A stretch of 55,956 bases of DNA. Source: Pseudomonas sp. AL03 (GTDB lineage Bacteria; Pseudomonadota; Gammaproteobacteria; Pseudomonadales; Pseudomonadaceae). The notes below the pieces were generated by a model, which ran no database searches, was not told the DNA's origin, and saw nothing but the letters and a program-made list of their open reading frames with translations. The DNA is taken from assembly GCF_029960815.1 (NCBI RefSeq), contig NZ_JASBRE010000030.1, forward strand, positions 1 through 55,956, given 5' to 3'. This document shows positions 32,425 through 41,023 of this stretch, piece by piece. The position numbers were made by a program, and so were the translations under genes. Positions within the stretch are counted from its first letter, which is position 1. Every line of letters starts with the position of its first letter.

Positions 32425-34251
32425 TCATTCCGACAGCGCCATCACCCTTCGATAAAACAACCACTCCTGCTCCAGTGCGTGGGCCTGATTGCCGGCCTTG
32501 CGAAAGCCATGGCGTTCGTCAGCGTAATAATGCGCTTCAACCAGAATGCCGTTGTCCTGCACCGCCGTGACCATGTCGCGGGTCTGTTGAGGAACCACCA
32601 CGGCGTCCAGTTCACCCTGAAAGAAAATCACCGGCACACGGATGTTGCCCGCATGCAGCAGTGGTGTTCGTGCAGCGTAGCGTTCGGCATCCTGCACCGG
32701 GTCGCCGATCAGCCAATCCAGATAATCGCCTTCGAACTTGTGGGTCGTCCGGCCCAGTGCCGCCGGATCACTGACGCCATACAGGCTGGCGCCAGCGCGG
32801 AAGACTGTGTGAAAAGCCAGCGCACACAGTGTGGTGTAGCCGCCGGCACTGCCGCCGCGAATAAACGCCTTGTTACCGTCGATCAGTCCGCGTCCGGCAA
32901 GATGAGCGACGACTGCGCAGGCATCCTCCACATCCACTTCGCCCCAGCTCAAATGCAGCGCTTGTCGATAAGCCCGGCCATAGCCACTGCTGCCGCGGTA
33001 GTTGAGGTCGGCCACAGCGAAGCCGCGTTGTGCCCAATACTGGATGCGCGGATCGAGCATCGGGTAGCAGGCCGAAGTCGGGCCACCGTGGATAAACACC
33101 ACCAGAGGCGGTTTTTCCTCACGGTTCATCGCGGGATAGAAAAAGCCGTGTGCCTCGCCCGAACCGCTCGGGTAGCGCAGGGTTTGCGGGACGCTGATCT
33201 GTTCGGCGGGCAACGGTGCAACACCGCCAGCCAATGTTTTGACCTGCCGGGTTTGGCGGTCGATGGCAATGACTGCCGACGAACTGACTGGCGAGGCGGC
33301 GATGCAGTAAATGAACCGCTCATCCAGCGCGAGATGGCGGAACCGGCTGTAATCGCCAGTGAAATCTTCACGGGAGTCACCACAAAGACCCAGTCTGCCA
33401 AACCCGTTTTCGGTCCAGCTTGCCAGATAGCTGCCTTCGCTCAGCGGCAACCAGGTGCTGCCACCCAGCTGCCATGGCGCTGGCCCATGATCGGCAGCGG
33501 CACTCGGTAGCGGTTTCAGACCGTCTGTCGATTCCACCCAAGGCTGCCAGTAGCCGCCGCGATCAGTCAGGCAAAACAGGCGGCTACTTGCATCGAACCT
33601 CGGTTGTTGCAGCGATTCCTCAGCGTCTGCGCCAGCCACGCAACGCGGCAGAGCAAAACTGCCATCGTTCTGGCGTTCGGCAACCATCAGGCGAGTCGCG
33701 GTCCATGGTTGATCCGGACGACTCCACTCAATCCACGCCAGTCGTTGCGCGTCGGGACTCAACGTCGGCGCGGCATAGAAGTCGGCGCCTTCGGCCAGCA
33801 GATGACGTGCGCCGTCAGCCACATCAATAGCCACCAGGCGATGCCGATCGCGGTTTTCTTCAACCGCCAATACCTGCCCATCAGCGAACTGCAGATCGCC
33901 GTATCGGCATTCGCCTGAGCTCAGCAACTCAGGTGTTTCGCCTGCCAGCGATTGCCGATACAGCTGTTGGTCCGCCTCGTTGACGAACACGATCCCGTCA
34001 TCGGTCAGACAAAACGCTCCACCGCCATATTCGTACACCCGACTGCGCGCACTGAAGCCCGCTGGCGTCAGGCAATGCGCCTGGCCATCACGCCAATGCC
34101 AGATCCGGCAGGCGGCGTCCTCGGGTCGGTACTCGTTCCAGAACAAGCCGTGCCGGCCGACCTGCAACTCGGCGAAGTCGATGCCGGCCGCGACAGCCCT
34201 GGCAGCGCTGAAGGGTTCAACTTTTAGCGATGAGTCGTGAATTTCGTTCAT
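32425..34251 (-). CDS. S9 prolyl-oligopeptidase-family protein of the pqq cluster
   Basis: A 608-residue serine peptidase. A beta-propeller-like N-domain (about 30-345) precedes the alpha/beta hydrolase part. The catalytic triad is S468 (RGGSAGGYTT), D549 (FQGELDAVV) and H581 (ADERHGFRKA); FIHGGPTSACYP gives the oxyanion loop. It overlaps pqqE by 35 bp on the same strand, so it is the last gene of the pqq operon; in P. fluorescens a prolyl oligopeptidase in this place was named pqqM. It may trim PqqA-derived peptides, but a role in PQQ production is not established. No signal peptide is seen, so it is likely cytosolic. Confidence 0.9.
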   Translation of the reverse strand: MNEIHDSSLKVEPFSAARAVAAGIDFAELQVGRHGLFWNEYRPEDAACRIWHWRDGQAHCLTPAGFSARSRVYEYGGGAFCLTDDGIVFVNEADQQLYRQSLAGETPELLSSGECRYGDLQFADGQVLAVEENRDRHRLVAIDVADGARHLLAEGADFYAAPTLSPDAQRLAWIEWSRPDQPWTATRLMVAERQNDGSFALPRCVAGADAEESLQQPRFDASSRLFCLTDRGGYWQPWVESTDGLKPLPSAAADHGPAPWQLGGSTWLPLSEGSYLASWTENGFGRLGLCGDSREDFTGDYSRFRHLALDERFIYCIAASPVSSSAVIAIDRQTRQVKTLAGGVAPLPAEQISVPQTLRYPSGSGEAHGFFYPAMNREEKPPLVVFIHGGPTSACYPMLDPRIQYWAQRGFAVADLNYRGSSGYGRAYRQALHLSWGEVDVEDACAVVAHLAGRGLIDGNKAFIRGGSAGGYTTLCALAFHTVFRAGASLYGVSDPAALGRTTHKFEGDYLDWLIGDPVQDAERYAARTPLLHAGNIRVPVIFFQGELDAVVVPQQTRDMVTAVQDNGILVEAHYYADERHGFRKAGNQAHALEQEWLFYRRVMALSE

Positions 34252-35392
34252 TGCGAAAGGCCAGTTGTTCGATGGTCTGGGTCGCGTGCTCGGCTTCTTC
34301 GCGAGCCTTGAGGATCACGCCGTGATGTTCCGACTTGCTGCACACCGGGTCGGCATTGCTCGCGTCCCCCGTGAGCATGAATGCCTGGCAGCGACAGCCG
34401 CCGAAGTCCTTTTCTTTCTCGTCGCAGGAGCGGCATGGCTCGGGCATCCAGTCGTAGCCGCGGAAGCGGTTGAAGCCGAACGAGTCGTACCAGATGTGCT
34501 GCATGCTGTGGTCGCGCACGTTGGGAAACTGCACCGGCATCTGTCGGGCGCCGTGACAGGGCAGGGCGGTTCCGTCCGGCGTGACCGTCAGAAAAATACT
34601 GCCCCAACCGTTCATGCAGGCTTTCGGGCGCTCTTCGTAATAGTCCGGGGTGACGAAAATCAGTTTGCACGGATGCCCTTCGGCTTCCAGTTTGGCGCGG
34701 TATTCGTTGGTGATGCGTTCGGCGCGGACCAGTTGTTCCTTGGTCGGCAACAGACCGACCCGATTGAGCTGGGCCCAACCGTAAAACTGGCAAGTGGCGA
34801 GTTCCACAAAGTCCGCCTCAAGGGCGATGCACAACTCGATGATCCGGTCGATCTTGTCGATATTGTGCCGATGGGTTACGAAATTCAGCACCATCGGATA
34901 GCCATGGGCTTTCACTGCGCGAGCCATTTCCAGCTTCTGGGCGAAGGCCTTTTTCGAGCCGGCCAGCAAGTTGTTCACGTGCTCGTCGCTGGCCTGAAAG
35001 CTGATCTGAATGTGGTCCAGACCGGCCTTCTTGAAGGCGCTGATTTTCTGCTCGGTCAGGCCGATGCCTGAGGTGATCAGGTTGGTGTAGAAGCCCAGCT
35101 TGCGCGCCTCGGCAATCAGCTCGGCGAGGTCCTGGCGCACCAGCGGTTCGCCGCCGGAAAAGCCCAACTGCGCCGCGCCCATCTCCCGTGCTTCGCGGAA
35201 CACCTTGATCCACTGTTCGGTGCTCAGTTCTTTACCTTGCTCGGCGAAGTCCAGCGGATTGGAGCAATACGGGCATTGCAGCGGGCAGCGATACGTCAGC
35301 TCGGCGAGCAGCCACAAAGGCAGACCGATTTCGGGCTTGGGCGGTAACTTGTCTGACGCGGAATCAGGCAAGTTCGATCCAGTGCTGAGCAC
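34217..35392 (-). CDS. pqqE: PqqA peptide cyclase (radical SAM)
   Basis: A 391-residue radical-SAM/SPASM enzyme that joins Glu and Tyr side chains of PqqA. The SAM cluster motif is CPLQCPYC (C-x3-C-x2-C) in LAELTYRCPLQCPYCSNPL; GFSGGEPLVRQDL binds SAM. The SPASM cysteines include CMNGWGS, LPCHGA, CRSCDEKEKDFGGCRCQAF and VCSKSE. The start is a GTG at 35392, with GGAGG six bases before it, inside the end of pqqD; the 34 codons upstream in this frame are shadow translation of pqqD. pqqD and pqqE overlap by 29 bp, and pqqE overlaps the S9 peptidase gene by 35 bp. Confidence 0.97.
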   Translation of the reverse strand: MLSTGSNLPDSASDKLPPKPEIGLPLWLLAELTYRCPLQCPYCSNPLDFAEQGKELSTEQWIKVFREAREMGAAQLGFSGGEPLVRQDLAELIAEARKLGFYTNLITSGIGLTEQKISAFKKAGLDHIQISFQASDEHVNNLLAGSKKAFAQKLEMARAVKAHGYPMVLNFVTHRHNIDKIDRIIELCIALEADFVELATCQFYGWAQLNRVGLLPTKEQLVRAERITNEYRAKLEAEGHPCKLIFVTPDYYEERPKACMNGWGSIFLTVTPDGTALPCHGARQMPVQFPNVRDHSMQHIWYDSFGFNRFRGYDWMPEPCRSCDEKEKDFGGCRCQAFMLTGDASNADPVCSKSEHHGVILKAREEAEHATQTIEQLAFRNERNSRLIAKS

Positions 35393-35639
35393 GGGCGACC
35401 TCCATGAATTGCTCGATGTCTTCACCGAGCTCAGGCACGCCGGGGAACTGCGCGCCCAGTTCGGCGATGATCGCCGCGACATCACGCTCGCCATCGATCA
35501 AACCGCCGATCAGCGCGGCGCTTTCGTTGAGTTTGATCATGCCTTCCGGGTACAGCAGCACATGACCTTTCTGCGCCGGTTCGTACTGGAAGCGGTAGCC
35601 GGTACGCCAGGTTGGGGTCTTGCTGCGATCGAAACTCAT
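35364..35639 (-). CDS. pqqD: PQQ peptide chaperone PqqD
   Basis: A 91-residue RiPP recognition element that binds PqqA and presents it to PqqE. Segments LLYPEGMIKLNESAALIGGLIDGERDV and the downstream helix IEQFMEVARAQHWI are typical. The start at 35639 overlaps pqqC as ATGA; an upstream extension of 33 codons belongs to pqqC in another frame. Its stop lies within pqqE. Confidence 0.95.
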   Translation of the reverse strand: MSFDRSKTPTWRTGYRFQYEPAQKGHVLLYPEGMIKLNESAALIGGLIDGERDVAAIIAELGAQFPGVPELGEDIEQFMEVARAQHWIELA

Positions 35640-36388
35640 AAGGTGATTCCTTTGTGCCAAACCCGTTGTTCGGTCACGCTGTGGTACGGCGGGCGATTCA
35701 ATTCGTAGGCCATGCTCATGGCATCGAGCATGCTCCAAAGAATGTCCAGTTTGAACTGGAGAATTTCCAGCATGCGCTCTTGGCCGACCCGCGTCGTGTA
35801 GTGCTGCAAAGTGATTGCCAAACCGTGTTCTACATCACGGCGCGCCTGACCCAGGCGGGTGCGGAAATACTCGTAACCGGCCGGATCGATCCACGGGTAA
35901 TGCTGCGGCCAGCTGTCCAGGCGCGACTGGTGGATCTGCGGCGCGAACAGTTCGGTCAGCGAGCTGCTGGCGGCTTCCTGCCAACTGGCCCGGCGGGCGA
36001 AGTTGACGTAGGCGTCCACGGCAAAGCGCACGCCGGGCAGTACCAATTCCTGAGAGCGCAGCTGATCCGGGTCGAGGCCGACGGCCTGGCCCAGACGCAG
36101 CCAGGCTTCGATGCCGCCGTCTTCGCCGGGGGCACCGTCATGGTCGAGCAAGCGCTGAATCCACTCACGACGGATTTCTCGATCAGGGCAGTTCGCTAGA
36201 ATCGCGGCGTCTTTCAGGGGAATGTTCACCTGATAATAGAAACGGTTGGCGACCCAGCCCTGGATCTGTTCGCGCGTCGCCCGGCCTTCATACATCGCCA
36301 CGTGATACGGGTGATGGATATGGTAGTAGGCGCCCTTGGCGCGCAGGGCGGCTTCGAATTCGGCGGTGGACATTGCTGTGTCAGTCAT
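35636..36388 (-). CDS. pqqC: Pyrroloquinoline-quinone synthase
   Basis: A 250-residue cofactorless oxidase that closes the ring and performs the eight-electron oxidation to PQQ. Conserved blocks are YYHIHHPYHVAMYEG, QGWVANRFYYQVNIPLKDAAILANC, HDGAPGEDGGIEAWLRLG, the SSLTELFAPQIHQSRLDSWPQHYPWI segment and QARRDVEHGLAITLQHY. The start at 36388 follows GGAGAACCGAA; the frame above it is REP sequence and is not coding. It overlaps pqqD by four bases and is split from pqqB by a REP pair. Confidence 0.97.
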   Translation of the reverse strand: MTDTAMSTAEFEAALRAKGAYYHIHHPYHVAMYEGRATREQIQGWVANRFYYQVNIPLKDAAILANCPDREIRREWIQRLLDHDGAPGEDGGIEAWLRLGQAVGLDPDQLRSQELVLPGVRFAVDAYVNFARRASWQEAASSSLTELFAPQIHQSRLDSWPQHYPWIDPAGYEYFRTRLGQARRDVEHGLAITLQHYTTRVGQERMLEILQFKLDILWSMLDAMSMAYELNRPPYHSVTEQRVWHKGITL

Positions 36389-36437
36389 TTCGGTTCTCCG
36401 GGAACAACCGGTTGATTCTGAGGTGTCAGTTCGGACG

Positions 36438-36508
36438 CCTTCGCGGGCAAGCCTCGCTCCTACATTTGGAAGGCATTCCTCTGTAGGAGCGAGGCTTGCC
36501 CGCGAAGG
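36438..36508. repeat. REP pair between pqqB and pqqC
   Basis: The arms CCTTCGCGGGCAAGCCTCGC... at 36438-36464 and their exact 27-bp reverse complement at 36482-36508 surround 17 bp. In the pqq message this forms a strong hairpin between pqqB and pqqC and may adjust transcript stability or the ratio of the two proteins. Confidence 0.9.
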
Positions 36509-36517
36509 GGCCATCCG

Positions 36518-37429
36518 CTACAACACAATACTCATGCCGTCGTAGGCCACTTCAACATTGCGCCGAGTCAGTTCTGCACGCTCAGGCGAATCCTCATCGA
36601 GAATCGGGTTGGTGTTGTTGATGTGGATAAGCACTTTGCGCTGCTTGGGCAGTTGTTCCAGCACTTCCAGCATGCCGCCGGGGCCGTTCTGCGCCAGGTG
36701 GCCCATTTCCCGACCGGTACGAGTGCCGACGCCACGGCGCTGCATTTCGTCGTCATCCCACATCGTGCCGTCCACCAGCAGGCAATCGCTGCCGGCCATG
36801 ATCTCCAGCAGCGGTGCGTCGACCTTGCCCAGGCCCGGTGCGTAGAACAGTTTGCCACCGGTGTTGAGGTCTTCGACGATCAGGCCGATGTTGTCGCCCG
36901 GGTGTGGGTCGAAGCGGTGCGGCGAGTACGGCGGTGCGGCGCTGCGCAGCGGCAAGGGGGTGAAGCGCAGGCTCGGACAGGCCGGGATGGTGAAGCTTTG
37001 GTCAAGTTCGATGCGGTTCCAGGTCAGCCCGCCGTTCCAGTGGGTCAGCATCGGGAACAGTGGGAAACCGGTGCTCAAGTCTTCATGGACCATGTCGGTG
37101 CACCAGACCTGGTGCGGGCAACCTTCGCGCAGGCTGAGCAGGCCGGTGGTGTGATCGATCTGGCTGTCCATCAGGATGATCGCATTGATGCCGGTATCGC
37201 GCAGGGCGCGGCCCGGTTGCATCGGGGCGAAGCTCTGGAGCTGGGCGCGGATGTCCGGCGATGCGTTGCACAACACCCAGTTCACGCCGTTATCGGAAAT
37301 CGCGATGGACGACTGGGTCCGCGCCTTGGCCCGCAGGCTGCCGTTGCGAAAACCTGCGCAATTCACGCAGTTGCAGTTCCACTGGGGGAAACCGCCCCCG
37401 GCGGCGGAACCTAGAATCTGGACGAACAT
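36518..37429 (-). CDS. pqqB: PqqB metallo-hydrolase
   Basis: A 303-residue metallo-beta-lactamase-fold protein that hydroxylates the PqqE-derived diaminopimelate-like intermediate. N-terminal LGSAAGGGFPQWNCNCVNCAG holds a zinc-binding CNCxxC; the metal motif is DSQIDHTTGLL, with further ligands in HWNGG, LVDGTMWDDDEM and HINNTNPIL. ATG 37429 starts 87 bases behind pqqA's stop, with a terminator-like hairpin between, a usual feature that gives excess pqqA transcript. Confidence 0.97.
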   Translation of the reverse strand: MFVQILGSAAGGGFPQWNCNCVNCAGFRNGSLRAKARTQSSIAISDNGVNWVLCNASPDIRAQLQSFAPMQPGRALRDTGINAIILMDSQIDHTTGLLSLREGCPHQVWCTDMVHEDLSTGFPLFPMLTHWNGGLTWNRIELDQSFTIPACPSLRFTPLPLRSAAPPYSPHRFDPHPGDNIGLIVEDLNTGGKLFYAPGLGKVDAPLLEIMAGSDCLLVDGTMWDDDEMQRRGVGTRTGREMGHLAQNGPGGMLEVLEQLPKQRKVLIHINNTNPILDEDSPERAELTRRNVEVAYDGMSIVL

Positions 37430-37463
37430 GGGTGCTCCATCATTTCAACGCTGAAAACAAAAA

Positions 37464-37483
37464 CGCCTCGGCAAACCGAGGCG
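37464..37483 (-). terminator. Attenuator hairpin between pqqA and pqqB
   Basis: Read on the minus strand it is CGCCTCGG-TTTG-CCGAGGCG followed by TTTTTG, a strong intrinsic terminator. It lies about 33 bases behind pqqA. Partial readthrough would supply the later pqq genes, so the precursor peptide is made in excess. Confidence 0.85.
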
Positions 37484-37515
37484 CTGAACCAAGCTTTCTA
37501 CCTAAACGGCAGAAC

Positions 37516-37590
37516 TTAGCGGCTTGCGAAGTACATGGTGACTTCAAAGCCGATACGCAGGTCGGTGTAAGCAGGTTTGGACCAGGACAT
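37516..37590 (-). CDS. pqqA: PQQ precursor peptide
   Basis: A 24-residue peptide: WSKPAYTDLRIGFEVTMYF is its core, and the E and Y of the E-V-T-M-Y block (positions 16 and 20) are the residues that PqqE joins to make PQQ. AGGAG stands six to seven bases before the ATG at 37590. It is read between pqqF, which is 155 bp upstream, and pqqB. Its own promoter is probably in the 155-bp gap, but a clear box was not fixed. Confidence 0.96.
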   Translation of the reverse strand: MSWSKPAYTDLRIGFEVTMYFASR

Positions 37591-37745
37591 AGGAGCGCTC
37601 CTTCAGGTGATGGGACAGTTGAGATCTATACATATAGTCCACCTCCCGCCGGAGATGTTCAGATAGTTAGGTGGCTATGTTACTCAAAATTACAGGGCGA
37701 TTGGCCGGGAATCTTTGAGAAAGCTAATTGCAGCACCGGTAATGA

Positions 37746-40178
37746 TCATTTTACCGCTTGCCAAAGCGAGGCTGGGCACGGTCCGCTGGCCAGGCAGCGC
37801 CAACCACCTTCTGCCTGATTCAGTCGATGGGCTGCGGCCAGTAACATTTCACGGTCGATCATCAGAATCGTCTGCGGCAGAAGCTCCAGGTAATCCGACG
37901 AGTGGCCAGCCAGTTTGCTTTGCCAGAGCAGTTCGGCAACCTGGGCATCGGGTAGTGCCGCACTATCGAATTGATCGGCCAGTGCCTGGCGTTGGTCGAT
38001 TAAGGTCACGTCATCGATGTCGTTGATCATCCCGGCCAAATCGCTCAGGAAATGTTCAATGTGTTCCAGCAGGTCCAGAGGCGCGACACTTGGAGATTGC
38101 ACGCCGAACAGTAGCGCGGTCTGTCCATGGATCTGCCGCAGGGCGCTGAACACCGCATAACCGAGCTGCAGTTCGACCCGCAGGCGTTGGTAAAACGGCG
38201 TCTGGCAGAGGTGAGCCAGCAAGCGCCAGGCGGCTTCGTCAGCGATGTCCTGGGTTGCGGTCGGACAGAAGAGCAACAGCGCGTGTTCGCTGGACTCGGT
38301 ATCGACAGCGCTCCAGAGACGCTGCGTGCTTATCGGGGAGGGCGGCGTCAGTTGATTGTCCGCAGTGCCGGGCACACGACTCAAGACAAGGCCTATCGCC
38401 GCTTGTGTCTGGGCGGACAGACCGGTCGCCAGACCATCCCAGCGCGCGCTCGACCAAAGCTGCATCAAATCGCCCGAATCGGCAGTGCGCACAAGGCAAT
38501 GATCGGGCAGCGCTTTAAGCAGCTGTCGAATCGGCATCAGCGCAACGCTCGTCGGCTCTTCTTGCGAGAAATCGTCATCAGGTTTTGTCAGTTCTTTCAG
38601 CGCATGTTCGAGGACGGTCGGCATCGGCTCCTGTAGCCCGGTCATTTTCAGTAGCCATTCATTGCCTGATGCGCTGAAGGAACAATCGACACCTGCCTGA
38701 CGAGCGTCTTCACGTAATGGCTGAAGACGGTTTTCCAGGCTCGCCTGAAGGTTGCTACGAGGTGCCGAGTGCAGACGCCAGCGCAGGTAAACGGCACCTT
38801 CGGCAGTGTTATCCGGCAACGCCTGACTGAACTGCATGGGCGAACGTTCGCGACGGCCTCTCGAACGATCCTGGGCAAAGGTCCGCAGGCCTCGGTGTTT
38901 ACTGGTCTGGCCGCGGATCAGTCCGGCACTCGGTGCCGGGGCCTCGGCGCGCAAAAACGGATTGGGTGTTGGCAGTTGCCATTGGCCGGTGAAGTTATCC
39001 ACAGCGCCGATTTGTTTCAGTATTTCCTTGAGCGCTGTAACGCCCGATTCGGATAACCCGGCTTCGCGCTGTTCGCTGTCCAGTCGGGCCAGTTGCAGGG
39101 CGCCCCTGACTTGCTGCTGGCGTTGCAGCAGGGCGGCGTATTCTTCGCGCAACCTGGTCCAGGGTTGCTGCGAGGCAAAGAATCCAAGCCAATCCAGTAG
39201 CTGCTCGCGGATTCCGGTGGGCGTCGCTTTGGCAGGCAACGTGAGTTCAATGTGCAACAAGGCCTGACCGGCGAACTGATACAGCGGCGCGGCTTTCAGG
39301 CTGTCAGCCAGCCCGCGCTCACGCAATTGCGCGAGCAGGCCACCGGGTTTCGCGGCGTTCAGCCAATGACACAGAAACGCCAGCGCTTCGGACGATGAAT
39401 CCGGCAACGCTTCGAAGGTAAACAGCTGATCCAGTCGGCGCGCTCCAGCTTGTTGATAACTTTTGTCCGTAAAATCCATCAGCGATGGAGGCGCTTGTTG
39501 CGGGACCTTTTCCCCTATGGGAATAGCAGCGCTAAAGCTCTCAGCCATCGCCCTCAACTCATCGAAACTCTGCGGCCCGGCCAGGCTCAAGGTCATCTGC
39601 CCGGTCTGGTAAAACCGCTGATAGAAATCCTGCAAGGCTTGCTGAAACTCAGGTTGCGGGACCGGCAGGCTGTAGCGGTTGCCGGCATGAAACGCCCGCA
39701 GTGGATGCGCCGCTGAAAGACCGTCGAACAGCGCGAATTGCTGCTGAGCGGCCGTATCCCGAGACCATGCGACAAATTCTGCGTGCAGCACTTCCCGTTC
39801 CCGCAATTGATCGTCCGAAGTCATACGCGCATGAGCGAGCATATCCGACAGACGCTCCAGTCCCCCGGAAAACGCCTGAGGCGGTAATTCGAAAAAGTAG
39901 TCCGTGGTGCGTTCGCTGGTCTTGGCATTCACCTGACCGCCATGACCCTGGACGTAGGCCATCAGCCCAAGGCCAGCGGGAAAGCGCTCTGTACCGAGAA
40001 ACAGCAAGTGTTCGAGAAAGTGCGCCAGCCCGGGCCATGCCAGCGGCACGTCATGGCTGCCGACAGCGACTCGTAACGCAGCAGCACTGCGCTTCAAATC
40101 GGGCACATGACGCAACGTCACCCGCAGACCGTTGGCCAGGGTTTCAGTGTGAAGGTGGGGGTGGTTCAGCGCAGGCAT
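37746..40178 (-). CDS. pqqF: PqqF M16 metalloprotease
   Basis: An 810-residue inverzincin. The active site is H53-F-L-E56-H57 (LAHFLEHLLFLG), the inverted HxxEH zinc motif; the distal Glu lies in REREVLHAEFVAW near residue 131. The second half has M16-like repeats. PqqF and its partner PqqG free the cross-linked dipeptide from the modified PqqA. ATG 40178 has GGAAG seven bases before it; a GTG two codons earlier is less likely. It is the first gene of the cluster on this strand, 38 bases downstream of the davA stop. Confidence 0.95.
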   Translation of the reverse strand: MPALNHPHLHTETLANGLRVTLRHVPDLKRSAAALRVAVGSHDVPLAWPGLAHFLEHLLFLGTERFPAGLGLMAYVQGHGGQVNAKTSERTTDYFFELPPQAFSGGLERLSDMLAHARMTSDDQLREREVLHAEFVAWSRDTAAQQQFALFDGLSAAHPLRAFHAGNRYSLPVPQPEFQQALQDFYQRFYQTGQMTLSLAGPQSFDELRAMAESFSAAIPIGEKVPQQAPPSLMDFTDKSYQQAGARRLDQLFTFEALPDSSSEALAFLCHWLNAAKPGGLLAQLRERGLADSLKAAPLYQFAGQALLHIELTLPAKATPTGIREQLLDWLGFFASQQPWTRLREEYAALLQRQQQVRGALQLARLDSEQREAGLSESGVTALKEILKQIGAVDNFTGQWQLPTPNPFLRAEAPAPSAGLIRGQTSKHRGLRTFAQDRSRGRRERSPMQFSQALPDNTAEGAVYLRWRLHSAPRSNLQASLENRLQPLREDARQAGVDCSFSASGNEWLLKMTGLQEPMPTVLEHALKELTKPDDDFSQEEPTSVALMPIRQLLKALPDHCLVRTADSGDLMQLWSSARWDGLATGLSAQTQAAIGLVLSRVPGTADNQLTPPSPISTQRLWSAVDTESSEHALLLFCPTATQDIADEAAWRLLAHLCQTPFYQRLRVELQLGYAVFSALRQIHGQTALLFGVQSPSVAPLDLLEHIEHFLSDLAGMINDIDDVTLIDQRQALADQFDSAALPDAQVAELLWQSKLAGHSSDYLELLPQTILMIDREMLLAAAHRLNQAEGGWRCLASGPCPASLWQAVK

Positions 40179-40216
40179 GAGCACTTCCAGAACAGAGAAG
40201 CGCTAATGCTAGCGGA

Positions 40217-41011
40217 TCAGCGCTTGTTCAGCTCGCTGTAAAGCTCGGGACGACGATCAAGCAGATAGCGATTGGCAGCGCGGGAATTGACCATCAACTG
40301 TCGATCCAGCTCGCCCACAATCAACGCTTCATCCAGCCCGGCCTGGGCGATACGGCTGCCATCCGGTGCGGCGATGCTGCTCTGGCCGCAATACTGGATC
40401 TCGCCTTCGATGCCGCAATAGTTGGCGTAAGCCACATAGCACTGGTTTTCGAAAGCCCGGGCACGGACGGTGACATCGGCAACAAAATCGAAGGGAATCA
40501 TGTTCGCCGTCGGCACCAAAATCAGCTCGGCACCGGCCAGGGCCAGGCGCCGGGCGTTTTCCGGGAACTCCATGTCGTAACAGATCAGGAAACCGAGCTT
40601 CCAGCCATTGAGCTCGACCAGCGGGAAATCATCCCCTCCGGCGCTGAACATCGAGTGATCGAGGTCGCCGAACAGGTGAGTCTTGCGGTAGTTGCACAAC
40701 CGCTCGCCATGAGCGTCGATCAACTGTACGGCGTTGTAGATCTGCCCGTCCTCCGCACGCTCGGGGTAGCCATACAAAATGGCGATCCCGGCCGTCTTGG
40801 CAATGCGCGCGATCTGTTGCGCCGACTCACCGTTGTGCACCTCCGCCAGCACGCTGACCGCGTCGTGGCCGATGTTGTAGCCGGTCAGGAACATCTCCGG
40901 CAGCACCAGCAAATCGGCGCCTTTGGCCTCCAGCGCCAGTTGATGCAGACGTTGCAGGTTGCCAGCAACCTCCAGGGGCAGCGGTGGACATTGGTAAAGG
41001 GCTACGCGCAT
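40217..41011 (-). CDS. davA: 5-aminovaleramidase (nitrilase superfamily)
   Basis: A 264-residue carbon-nitrogen hydrolase with the catalytic triad E39 (LLVLPEMFLTGYN), K110 (LCNYRKTHLFG) and C144 (GFLICYDMEFPE). Together with the upstream flavoenzyme it matches DavA, which turns 5-aminovaleramide into 5-aminovalerate in lysine catabolism. The genes are separated by 12 bases, with AGAGGA before the ATG. The synteny davB-davA-pqqF is that of P. putida KT2440 as I recall it. Confidence 0.93.
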   Translation of the reverse strand: MRVALYQCPPLPLEVAGNLQRLHQLALEAKGADLLVLPEMFLTGYNIGHDAVSVLAEVHNGESAQQIARIAKTAGIAILYGYPERAEDGQIYNAVQLIDAHGERLCNYRKTHLFGDLDHSMFSAGGDDFPLVELNGWKLGFLICYDMEFPENARRLALAGAELILVPTANMIPFDFVADVTVRARAFENQCYVAYANYCGIEGEIQYCGQSSIAAPDGSRIAQAGLDEALIVGELDRQLMVNSRAANRYLLDRRPELYSELNKR

Positions 41012-41023
41012 TTCGGATTCCTC

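Noticed and set aside
36389..36514. N-terminal 42-codon extension of pqqC
   Set aside because: It is translation of the REP pair; ATG 36388 has a good ribosome site and gives the standard 250 residues.
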